Assembly: GCA_029783825.1 (NCBI GenBank)
Contig: JAREIK010012363.1
Coordinates: 20,218-84,217 of the forward strand
From: Sapria himalayana
Taxonomy: Eukaryota; Streptophyta; Magnoliopsida; Malpighiales; Rafflesiaceae
Length of the DNA stretch: 64,000 nucleotides
Reading direction: 5' to 3'
Numbering within the stretch: the stretch's first letter is position 1; the number at the start of each line of letters is the position of its first letter. Position numbers and translations under genes: made by a program. Below are positions 52,601 to 64,000 of the stretch, piece by piece. Under the pieces are notes generated by a model. The model had not been told where the DNA came from and ran no database searches. It was given only the letters and a program-made list of their open reading frames with translations.

Positions 52601-54275
52601 AATTCAAAAAATTAAATTTTTTGTTTTTTCATTCTTTAAATAAAAACTATAAATCACTTAAGGTCTAAACAATTAAATTACTAAACTCCTAAACCACAAA
52701 ACAGATACTTAAACCATTAAACCGATATATCCTGAATAATAAATAATAAATCTCAATTTTATTTGTATCATTATAATATCAAATATTCATTTTAATTATT
52801 TATTAGTTTATTATTATAGAATTATAAATTATAAAATAAATTATGAGTAAGACAATTATAATTAAAAAAATTTATTTTTAATAACAAAAATTTAAACTTA
52901 TTAAAAAGCAAAACATTAAAAAAATTTATTATTTAGTAATATATTTTACTTTGATTTGAATAAATTTAGATTTTGCAAATACTTTTTAATTAATATCTAT
53001 TTTATTAATAATAGTTTATTAATATATTTTTTGATCATTATTATAATATCTAGAAATGTATTTATTTATATTGAATTTAAATGACTTATATTTATGAAGA
53101 TTATTATAAATAAATATTATATTTACATTTGAAAAAAATTTAAAAATTATTATTTTTTCGAAGGATATAACCTTCAAAAATTATAATAAATAAAAAAAAT
53201 AAATTTTATGTTATATCATTATTTAAATAAATCTTATAAACCACTAAATCCCTAAACACTTAAATCTTTAAACTCCTTAACACAAAAGCCCCTAAACACT
53301 TAAACCTTTAAACTCGTAAACCTTAATTATAATTTAAATAATTTATTAAAGTATTAATTACAAAATAAATTATAAGTGAAACAAATTTAATTTAAATAAT
53401 TTATTTTTCATCAAAAAAAATTTATAAGCTTATAAAAAGAAGCAAAAACTAAAAAAAATTATTATTTAGTAATAAATTTTACTTTGATTTTGAATAATTT
53501 TAGGTTTTGCAATTATATTTTAATTTATATCTATCATATTAATAATAGCATATTAATTTATTTGTTGATAATTGATTTAATATCTATCAAAAAAATTCTT
53601 TATATTTTGTTTAGATTATATATAATTATAATGATTTTTATTACAAAATATTGTATTCACATTTTTAAAATTTTAAAATTATTATATTTTCAAACGTTAT
53701 AACCTTTGAAATGTGAGAAAATAGCAAAAATAATTTTTTTTGTTATTTCATTGTTTAAATAAATCCTATAAACCACTATATGCCTAAACACTTAAATCAA
53801 TAACTCTTATATCTCTAAACCCATAAAAAGATAATCCTTTTAAACAAGTATACCCTAACTAATAAATAATAAATATCAATATTATTTTTTTTCATTATAA
53901 TCTAAAATATTCATTTTAATTATTTATTCGTTTATTTTTATATAAATATTAATTACAAAATAAATTATGAGTTAGACAAATATAATGTATATATAATATT
54001 TTTCATCGAAAAATATAGATAAACTTATAAAAAGAAAAAAAAATTTAAAAACTAAAATTTATTATATAGTAAAATATTTTGCTATCCTGAATCATTTTAG
54101 ATTTTTTAATTATATTTTAATTGATATCTATCTTATAAATAATTGTTTATTAATTTATTTTTTGATCATTATTAAAATATTTATCAATAAAATTGTTTAT
54201 ATTGAATTTATATGATATATAAATATAATTATTATTATATTTATATAATTATTATCTATCTTATTAATAATTATT

Positions 54276-54302
54276 ATATTGTTTATATTGTTTATATTGT
54301 TT
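54276..54302 (+). repeat. Three tandem copies of ATATTGTTT at a monomer fusion
   Basis: Exact 9-bp unit repeated three times, at the point where one monomer body passes directly into the body of a different subtype without an intervening 8-mer block or palindrome. Confidence 0.85.
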
Positions 54303-54477
54303 ATATATTTAATTAATATCTATCTTATTAATAATAGTTTATTAATTTATTTTTTGATCATCAAATTAATATATATTAATAAAAATTTTTATACTGAATT
54401 TACTTCAAATATAATTATTAAGATTATTATAACTAAGTATTGTATTCATATTTTAGAACTATTAAAAAATTATTATA

Positions 54478-54503
54478 TTTTCAAAGGTTATAACCTTTGA
54501 AAA
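54478..54503. repeat. Perfect 26-bp palindrome, standard form
   Basis: Exact copy of the common core in an inverted A monomer. Confidence 0.96.
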
Positions 54504-56199
54504 TAACGAAAATTCATAAAAATAAATTTTTTGTTATTTCATTGATTAAATAAAACCTATAAACACCTAAATGTTCAAACATATAAATCAATAAACTATT
54601 TAACCCCATAACCACAAAAAAACATAAACCATTAAATAGGTATACCCTAAATAATAAATCATATATCTCATTTTTATTAGTATTCATTATAATTTTAAAT
54701 ATTCATTTTAATTATTTATCAATTTATTTTTATCAAAATATTTGTTACAAAATTAATTATTAGTGAGATAGATATAATTTAAATAATTTATTTTTCATCA
54801 AAAAATTATATATGCTTATATAATGAGCCAAAATTTTTAAAATAAAAAATTATTATTTAGTAATATATCTTATTTTAATTTCGAATCATTTTAGATTCTA
54901 CCATTATATTTTAATTTATATCATTCTTATTAATACTAGTTTATTAATTTATTTAATGATCATTAATTTAATATTTATTAATAAAATTATTTATATTTAG
55001 TTTACATTATATATAATTATTAAGATTATTATAACTAAATATTATTTTCACATTTAAAAAAATTAAAAATTATTATATTTTCAAAGGTTACAACCTTCAA
55101 AAATTAAAGAAAATTCAAAAAATTAAATTTTTTGTTTTTAATTCTTTATATAATAACTATAAATCACTAAAGGTCTAAACACTTAAATCACTAAACTCCT
55201 AATCCTAAAAACACCTAAATACTTAAACCATTAAACAAGTATATCCTGAATAATAAATATTAATTCTCAATTTTATTTGTATTCATTATAATTTTAAATA
55301 ATTATTTTAATTATTTATTAGTTTATTATTATAAAATTATAAATTACAAAATAAATTATGCGTAAGAAAATTAATTTAAATAATTTATTTATAAAAACAA
55401 AAATATAAAGTTATAAAAAAAGAAAAACATTAAAAAAATTATTACTAAGTAATATATTTTACTTTGATTTTGAATAAATTTAGATTTTGCAAATATATTT
55501 TAAATAATATCTATCTTGTTAATAATAGTTTATTAAATTTTTTTTGATCATTATTATAATATCTAGCAATGTATTTATTTATATTGAATTTAAATGACTT
55601 ATAATTATTAAGATTATTATGACTAAATATTATATTTACATTTGAAAAAAATTTAAAAATTATTATATTTTCAAAGGTTATAACCTTCAAAAATTAAAAA
55701 AATAATAAAAATAATTTTTTTGCTATATCATTGTTTAAATAAAACTTATAAACCACTAAATGCCTAAACACTTAAACCTCTAAACTCCTAAATATAAAAG
55801 CCTGTAAATACTTAAATGTTTAAACTCGTAAACCTTAAATATATTTTAAATAATTTATTAAAATATCAATTACAAAATAAATTATGAGTGATACAAATAT
55901 AATTTAAATAATTTATTTTTCAATAAAAAAAATATAAGCTTATAAAAAGAAACAAAAACCAAAAAAAAATTATTATTTAGTAATAAATTTTACTTGGATT
56001 TTGAATATTTTTAGGTTTTGCAATTATATTTTAATTTCTACCTATCATATTAATAATAGCATATATATTTATTTTTTAATAATTGATATCATATCTATCA
56101 ATAAAATTGTTTATATTTATTTTTTATTATATATAATTATAATGATTATTATTACTATATATTGTATTCACATTTTTAAAAAATTTTAAAATTATTATA

Positions 56200-56225
56200 T
56201 TTTCAAAGGTTATAACCTTTGAAAA
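56200..56225. repeat. Perfect 26-bp palindrome, standard form
   Basis: Exact copy of the common core in the inverted half, between an inverted F-like block and a K monomer. Confidence 0.96.
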
Positions 56226-59200
56226 TGTGAAAAAATATCAAAAATAATTTTTTAGTTATTTCATTGTTTAAATAAAACGTATAAACCACTAAATGCCTAA
56301 AAACATAAATCGCTAAAGTTATAAACGAAAAAACCTTTAAATACTTAAAATATTAAACTGGTATTTATTAATAATAATTCATAAATCTCATTTTAATTTT
56401 TATTTTAATTATTTATCAATTTATTTTTATAGAAATAACAATTACAAAATAAATTATTAGTGAGACAGATCTAATTTAAATTAGACTGGTATACCCAAAA
56501 TAATAAAGAATAAATCCCAAAATTATTTTTTTAATTATAATTTTAAATATTCATTTTAATTATTTATTTGTTTATTTTTATATAAATATTAATTAAAAAA
56601 TAAATTATGAGTTAGACAAATATTATTTATATAAATTAATTTTTATGAAAAAAATATGGATAAACATTTTAAAAGAAAAAAAAAATTTCAAAATACCAAA
56701 TTATTATATAGTAATATATTTTGATTTCTTCTGAATCATTTTAGGTTTTTTTGCTATATTTTAATTGATATTTATCTTATTAATAATAGATTATTAATTT
56801 ATTTTTTATCATATTTAGAATATTTATCAATAATATTGTTTATGTTGAATTTATATGATATATAAAAATAATGATTATAATAACTAAATATTGAATTCAC
56901 ATTTGAAAAAATTTAAAAATTATTATATTTTCAAATGTTATAACCTTTGAAAATATCAACAAATAATAAAAATAAATATTTTGTTATTTTAATTTTTAAA
57001 TAAACCCTATAAACAACTAAATGTTACACTTTAAAATCAGTAAACTCCTAAGGCCCGTAATACCTAAATACATAAACTATTAAACTACTATATACTACTT
57101 AATAATTAAGAAATATAATTTTTATTTCAGTTTATTATTATTTTAAAAATTCATTTTAATTATTTATAAGTTTATTTAATGGAAATATTTATTACAAAAT
57201 AAATTATGATTGCGACAAATATAAATTAAATAATTTATTTTTAATAAAAAAAAATATACGCTTATAAAAGAAGTAAAATTTTTAAAATTAAAAATTATTA
57301 TCCAGTAATATATTTTACTTTAATTTTGAATCAATTTGGGTTTTGTAAATATTTTTTAATTAATATCTATCTTATTATTAATAGTTTAGTATTTAATTTT
57401 TGATCATTTTTATAATATCTATCAATAAAATTGTTTATATTGAATTTATATGATATATAATTATTAAAATTATTATAACTAAATATTGTATTCACATTTC
57501 AAAAAATTTTTAATATTATTATATTTTCAAAGGTTATAACCTATGAAAATGACAAAAAAGTAGAAATTTTTTTTTGGTTATTTTATTGTTTAAATAAAAC
57601 CTATAAACCACTAAATGCCTAAAAACATAAATCCCTAAACTCCTAAATGAAAAAATGTCTAAATACATAAACTATTAAACTGGTATACATTAATAATAAA
57701 TCATAAATCTCATTTTAATTTTTATTAAGTGTAATTTTAAATTTTTATTTTAATTATTTATCAGTTTATTTTTATAGAAATATTAATTACAATATAAATT
57801 ATTAGTGAGAAAGATCTATTTTAAATCATTTATTTTTTTTCAGAAAAAATATATGTGCTTATAAAAAGATCCAACATTTTAAAAACAAAAATTTATTAAT
57901 TTGTAATATATTTTATTTAAAGTTTGAATCATTTTAGTTTTTGCAATTATATTTTAATTTATATCATTCTTATTAATAATAGTTTATTAATTTTTTATTG
58001 ATCATTATTATAATATCTATTAATACAATTATTCATATTGAGTTTATATTAATATAATTATTAAGAATATTATAACTATATATTATATTAACATTTAAAA
58101 AAAATTAAAAATTATTATTTTTTCAAAGGTTATAACCTTCAAAAATTTTTAAAAATCAAAAAATTTAATTTTTTATTTTTTCATTCTTTAAATAAAAACT
58201 ATAAATCACTAACGTCCTAAAGACTTTAATCACTAAAGCCCAAAACACCTAAATACTTAAACTATTTAACTAGTATATTTTGAATAATAAATAATAAATC
58301 TCAATTTTATTTGTATTCATTATAATTTTAAATTTTCATTTTATGTATTTATTAATTTATTTTTATAGAATTATAAATTTAAAATAAATTATGTGGAAGG
58401 AAATTATAATTTAAATAATTTACTTTTAATAACAAAAAATAAAAACTTATAAAAAGAAGCAAAACATCAAAAAAATTATTATTTAGTATTATATTTTACT
58501 TTGATTTTGAATAAATTTATGTTTTTCAAATATATTTTAAAAAATATCTATCTTATTAATAATAGTTTATTAATTTATTTTTTTAGCATTAATATAATAT
58601 CTATCAATATAATTGTTTATATTGAATTAACATGATATATATTTATTAAGATTATCATAAATAAATATAGTATTCACTTATAAAAAAAATTTAAATTTTG
58701 TTATATTTTCAAAGGTTATAACCTTCAAAAATCAGAAAAAATAACAAAATAAATTTTTTGATATATCATTGTTTAAATAAAGCTTATACACCATTAAATG
58801 CCTAAACACATAAATCTCTAAACTCATAAACACCGAAGCCCCGAAATACCTAAACCTTTAAACTCGTAAACCTTAAATATAATTTAAATAATTTATAGAA
58901 ATATTAATTACAAAATAAATTATGAGTGACAAATATAATTTAAATAATTTATTTTTCATCAAAAAAATAATAAGCTTATAAAATGATGCAAAAATTTTAA
59001 AAAAATTATTATTTAGTAATAAATATTACTTGGATTTTGAATCATTTTAGGTTTTTTAATTATATTTTAATTTATATCTATCATATTAATAATAGTTTAT
59101 TAATTAATTTTTTAATAATTGATATCATATTTATCAATAAAATTGTTTATATTTATTTTATATTATATATAGTTATAATAATTATTATTACTAAATATTG

Positions 59201-61705
59201 TATTCACATTTTTACAAAATTTTAAAATTATTATATTTTCAAATGTTATGACATTTAAAAATTTGAAAATATATCAAAAATAAATTTTTTGTTATTTCAT
59301 TGTTTAGATAAAAGCTATAAACCATTAAATGCCTAAATACTTAAATGAATAACTTCTAAATCTCGAAAACTCTAAATAGATAAATTTTTTAAACAGGTAT
59401 ATCCTAAATAATAAATAATAAATAATAAATCTCATTTTTATTTTTTTTCATTATAATTTTAAATATTCATTTTAATTATTTATTTGTTTATTTTTATATA
59501 AATATTAATTATAAAATAAATTATAAGTTGAAAAATATAACTTATATAAATTATTTTTCAACAAAAAAATATAGATAAACTTATTAAAAGAAGAAAAAAA
59601 TTAAAAATAACAAATTATTATATAATAATATATTTTACTTTGTTTCTTAATCATTTTATTTTTTGTAATTATATTTTAATTGATATCTACCTTATTAATG
59701 ATAGATTATTAATTTATTTCTTGATCATTGTTAGAATATTTATCAATAAAAATATTTATATGATATATATATTTAATAATTATTATAACTAAATATTCTA
59801 TTCACTTTAAACTTGTGAAAAAACATAAAATAGATATTTTTTTTCTTATTTCATTGTTTAAATAAAACCTATAAATCACTAAATGCCTAAACACTTAAAT
59901 CATTAAACTACAAATTAATATACCCCTATATATATAATAATTTAAATGGGTATACCCTAAATAATAATTAATAAATCTCAATTTTATTTGTTTTCATTAT
60001 AATTTTAAAAATTCATTTTGATTGTTAAGTTTTTTATTTATATATATATATATTAATTATAAAATAAATTATTAGTTAAAAATATAATTTATAAAAATTA
60101 TTTTTCATCACAAAATAGATAGGGTTATAAAAAGAATAAAAATTTAAAAACAAATAATTATATTAAGTAATATATTTTTTTTTGCTTTTGAATCATTTTA
60201 GGTTTTGATATTATATTTTAAGTAATATCAATCTTATTCATAATAGATATATTATTTATTTTTTGATTATTATTAGAATATTTATCAATAAAATTGGTTA
60301 TATTGAATTAATATGATATATAATTATTATGATTATTATAAATAAATATTTATTCACTTTTGAAAAAAATTTAATAATTATAATATTTTCAAAGGTTATA
60401 ACCTTTCAAAATATCAAAAAATAATAAAAATAATTATTTTTTTATTTTTTTTCTTAAATAAAACCTATAATCTACTAAATGCATACAAAGTTAAATTAGT
60501 AAACTCCTAAACCCCGTAATGCCTAAATACATAAACCATTAAACTGCTATATACTACTTAATAATTAATAAATCTAATTTTTATTTCTATTTATTATAAT
60601 TTTAAATATTCATTTTAATTATTTATTAGTTTATTTTATAGAAATATTTATTACAAAATAAAGTATGAGTGCGAAAAAGATAATTTAATTAATTTTTTTT
60701 AATAAAACAAAATATACGCTTATAAAACAAGTAGAAATTTAAAAATTTAAAATTATTATCCAGCAATATATTTTACTTTATTTTTGAATCAATTTTGGTT
60801 TAGTAAATATTATATAATTAATATCTATCTTTTTATTATTAGTTAATTAATTTAATTTTGATCATTATTATATTATATATCAATAAAAATGTTTATAATG
60901 AATTTATATGAAATATAATTAGTAATATTATTAAAACAAATATTGTATTCACATTTCAAAAAATTGTAAATATTATTATATTTTCAAAGGTTATAACCTA
61001 TGAAAATGATAACAAATTATAGAATTTTTTTTTGTAATTTTATTTTTTTATATAAAACCTATAAACCAATAAAAGGCTAAAACATAAATCACTAAACTTC
61101 TAACGACAAAACATCTAAAACTTAAACTATTAAATTGATATACATTAATAATAAATATTAAATCTTATTTTAATTTTCATTAGTATAATTTTAAATTTTT
61201 ATTTTAATTATTTATCAGTTTATTTTGATAGAAATATTAATTACAAACTAAATTATTAATGAAATGGATATAATTTAAATTAAACCGTTATCCCTAAATA
61301 ATAAATAATAAATAATAAATCTCATTTTTTTTCATTATAATTTTAAATATTTATTTTAATTATTTATTTGTTTATTTATATATAAATATTAATTACGAAA
61401 TAAATTATGAGTTAGACAAATATAATTTATATAAATTATTTTTCATTAAAAAATATAGATAAACTTTTTATAAAAATTCAAAAACAAAAAATTATTATAT
61501 AGTAATATATTTTTCTTTGCTTATGAATCATTTTAAGTTTTGTAATTATATTTTAATTAATATCTATCTTATTATTAATGGATTATTAATTTATTTTTTG
61601 ATAATTATTAGAATATTTATCAAATGTTATAACCTTTGAAAATATCAAAAAATAATAAAAATAATTTTTTTGTTATTTTATTTTTTAAATAAAACCTATA
61701 AACCA

Positions 61706-61713
61706 CTCAATGC
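61706..61713 (-). repeat. hAT 3' target-site duplication, copy 3
   Basis: CTCAATGC on the plus strand, which is GCATTGAG in element orientation. It matches the GCATTTAG next to the 5' ends of copies 1 and 2 at seven of eight positions. The satellite sequence beyond it continues the same 8-mer unit (TGGTTTATAGG). Confidence 0.8.
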
Positions 61714-64000
61714 TAGGGGTGCTCATGGGAACGAACGGGATGTGGATTAAAATCTCCAGTCCCTTCCCACAGTTCACAAATTTTTTTTGAAGATCTAGAC
61801 CCGTCCCATAGGTTGAAAATATCGGGATGGGAGGGGATGGAAATCGGAAATTTTCGGTAGGAGAAAATGGTTCCGGGATAGAACGGAGATCGGACATTTT
61901 TTACAATTTATTTTCTTCAAACTGGCCAAGTTAGTTCATGTCGAAACCTTTTGTTGTACCATTTATCATTCCTTAGTTATGTATCTTTCAAACTCAAATT
62001 GGGCCAATTTTGTTTTGTCAATTAGGCTGAATACTGCAAACGAGATCCATTACCTTGTCAAAAGTTTTGATGTGCAGAAAAGGATAGAAATGTTAAATAG
62101 AAAGGGACCGAGTTGTGTGATTAATTTGGTTCTTTGTTTTTTCAAAAGTTGGCTTTGTTCAGCCGAGTGAAATTAACCATAATACCAATAATACATTTTT
62201 TAAACAAATACTTAAAATATTAAGGAATAGCTAAATATGACCACAAACATTGGTAGCATCAATTACTACTTAAGTAATTGCTAAAAATAGGCTGCTTAAT
62301 ATAACAAAAAAAATACAACTAATAACAACCATGATAATAATCATTTCAAATGTCCGTCATGGAATAGCAACGAAAATTCAAACCCAATTAATTATCTCTT
62401 CTACAACTCCCCCCTTTTCTTCCTCCACTTTAGAATGACAACCAAAGATGAAAAACTGTTAATCATGTAGACATAAATTTCTAAGATGAAAGAGTAATAA
62501 AAAAACAAAATATTACCTTATAAAATTAAATACACCCATTCCAAATTTAGTTGGCCAACTATAGTTGGAAGAATATTTGTATATTGTGACCACTCTGAAA
62601 ATTGTAATTGAACCATATTTTATTAAATTGAATTAATAAAATAAGTAAAGTGAAATTAAAATTTACAAGATTTGTATAATAACCTGATTCATTATTATCA
62701 AGGTCTTGAACTAATTATTCAATTTCAATAGGGTTGTTTGAGCTTCTCAACCAATCATGTAGACATATGAGAACTTCAGCAGTAATAGGTTTTAATGAAA
62801 TCCTAAATTTTTCTTAAGTTCTCGCCTCAGTGCTAAATGTAGTTTTGTAGGCCATAGTAGATTCTTGGATAGCTAATACATCCCTTCCTACATTTTCCAA
62901 AGAAGGACACCTAAGCTCATTTACCTTCCACTAGTTTAGAAAATTAAAAACAATTCCATTTTTTCAAGTTTGTCCTTCAAGTACCTATCCAACTCTTCCA
63001 AAGCTGCAACTTCATGTTCTTTCTGCAATTCAACAAAAAATCATCAACATCTGTATCATTACCATCAAAGAAATCATCATTTTTCTTCAACACAGTAGAA
63101 GAGAAATCATCTTCTTTTGATTCATCTTCATTTAAATCTTTATAATCAACCATCATCTCATTCAAAGCATTTATAACCTTTTTAACCAAATTTTTAGATA
63201 ATTCCTCACCATAAGGTTAAGTGTACTTAGTATTGAGATATTTTAGCTTATATCTAGGATCCAACACTACTTCTACAAAAAGCATAATATTTGTTGACTG
63301 ATGAGAACCAATATTTGTGAATTTATGCCTCATTTTCATACCCATTCAGACACCATTGTATCTCTACTATTTTCACAAAGCTCAATTTTTTTCAAAATTC
63401 AAATAATCCTAGTAAAATAAACACTAGAGGTAGAATATTATGAGCTAGAAATTTACAAGTTACCTCATAAAAAGTATTCAAGAAATGAGCCAAAATTTTG
63501 GTCTTTGTTCTGTCTCTCTCAGTTGGAACGTTTGAACCAAATTCCTTCAAAACCCTTTTTTCTTTGTCCTCCAACTTATTATATTTTTTTTGATATTTTA
63601 TATCAATTTGCAGCATCAAAAAAGTTGAATTTAATCTTGTAGGATGATCTAATTGAAATAAAGATCCATATGACAAGTTTGCATCTTCAACATAACTCAA
63701 AACATATCTAATCTTTTAGGACTGCTCCTGGACATATTTCACCACACCTCTAATTTTTGAATATCACCCTCAACTACTGCAATGTCATCTATGACAATTA
63801 AGTTTAGGATATGAGCACAACATCTCATATGAAAATGCTCGCCTCTCAAAGGTACAACACTTTTCTTTTCAAGCCTTTTTTTCAATTGTTCAACTGCAAC
63901 ATCATTATTTGATGTATTGTCAATAGTAATTCAGATCAACTTTCTCAAACCCCATTCATTCATGCAAAACTCAATAGCATTTCTAATATTAACTCCATAA
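61714..64000 (-). mobile_element. hAT transposon copy 3, 3' part with terminus
   Basis: The outer terminus TAGGGGTGCTCATGGGAA matches the 5' termini of copies 1 and 2 with few differences, so both ends of the family are now known. Inward lie about 1 kb without coding potential: GGGATGG words at 61,824 and 61,834, a small plus-strand open frame at 61,979-62,170 and another minus-strand one at 61,685-61,897, neither protein-like. The transposase pseudogene follows and continues past the window edge. This copy supplies the 3' untranslated region missing from copy 2. Its 5' end is unseen. Confidence 0.93.
62715..64000 (-). pseudogene. hAT transposase, C-terminal two thirds, copy 3
   Basis: Read on the minus strand from 64,000: GVNIRNAIEFCMNEWGL, then TIDNTSNNDVAVEQLKK with the second catalytic Asp, RGEHFHMRCCAHILNLIV, a broken stretch, HPTRLNSTFLMLQ (Arg-Leu where copy 2 has Arg-Trp), GSNVPTERDRTK, a shared acidic segment KEDDFSSTVLKK, and WKVNELRCPSLENVGRDV at 62,935-62,880, ending at a TAA at 62,715. 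Damage includes stops, frameshifts near 63,700-63,760 and in a six-T run near 63,036, an in-frame TAA within the hATC motif near 62,815, and loss of its Glu (YKTTFS instead of YESTFS). It extends beyond the window. The genuine stop and 3' end are preserved here only. Confidence 0.93.

Larger units (their letters stand above)
49025..61713 (-). repeat. Inverted satellite array, main part
   Basis: About 21 monomers in reverse orientation. Read backward from 61,713 the order includes H near 60,540, F near 59,940 and 59,390, K near 58,870, Z near 58,260, E, H near 57,080, E, F, K near 55,835, Z near 55,230, A near 54,640, a chimera at about 54,240, F near 53,840, K near 53,310, Z near 52,720, G near 52,130, A near 51,530, B near 50,945, C near 50,340, H near 49,740, E, and then the insert. 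The final Z-G-A-B-C-H-E-insert order equals the forward order at 29.9-35 kb, less D and one E. Open frames of 62-81 codons (52,301, 53,484, 54,279, 56,001, 59,037) are the same antisense hydrophobic frame seen on the minus strand in the forward half. No gene. Confidence 0.93.

Noticed and set aside
61979..62170. 63-codon plus-strand frame in the 3' region of hAT copy 3
   Set aside because: It lies antisense in the untranslated part of the transposon and resembles no known protein.
1..64000. Organellar, apicomplexan or bacterial AT-rich genome
   Set aside because: There are no organellar or compact genes. The only coding relics are plant-type hAT transposase, and the A/T sequence is a tandem satellite.

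Overview
This 64 kb window is plant heterochromatin. I see no functional cellular gene, no tRNA or rRNA, and no CRISPR array. About 50 kb is one extremely AT-rich tandem repeat family with a monomer of about 590 bp. The rest is three damaged copies of an Ac-like hAT DNA transposon, three copies of an unrelated co-amplified insert, and one single-copy interruption of about 0.55 kb. A flowering plant is suggested by the SLEEPER-like domain order of the hAT transposase and by degenerate TTTAGGG telomere-like sequence. The species cannot be named from sequence alone.

Each array monomer has the same layout. First comes a block of about 70-90 bp built from 8-bp units of the GTTTAGTG / GTTTAGGC kind. 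A short A/T spacer follows. Next is a near-perfect palindrome with core CAAAGGTTATAACCTTTG. Last are about 430 bp of A/T sequence with conserved boxes (TGATCA, AAGATAGATAT, TATAAGCTTATA). Monomers fall into recognisable subtypes, which I label Z, G, A, B, C, D, E, F, H and K by their 8-mer blocks. The labels are mine.

Layout: 1-15,533 array in + orientation, including a local 1.75 kb higher-order repeat at 2,979-7,797; 15,534-17,656 insert copy 1; 17,657-21,052 array; 21,053-22,290 hAT copy 1 (5' part only); 22,291-34,960 array; 34,961-37,437 insert copy 2; 37,438-45,151 array, interrupted at 40,872-41,425 by a unique segment; 45,152-47,825 hAT copy 2 (nearly complete, 3' end lost); 47,826-61,713 array in the opposite orientation, carrying an inverted fragment of the insert at 48,550-49,024; 61,714-64,000 hAT copy 3 on the minus strand, with its 3' terminus and running off the window.

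The subtypes recur in the same order. Z-G-A-B-C-(D)-(E)-H-E-insert is read forward at 29.9-35 kb and backward at 52.7-49 kb, and in shortened form at 9.8-15.5 kb. F-K-Z recurs at least six times. The hAT copies share the target site GCATTTAG in the array, and the insert copies share both junctions. The simplest history is one hAT insertion and one insert capture into an early array, followed by amplification of a roughly 19-24 kb super-unit, many unequal exchanges, and one inversion bounded by oppositely oriented hAT copies. The most intriguing signals are the strictly 8-bp-phased block and the palindrome, in which several monomer lineages carry matching changes in both arms.
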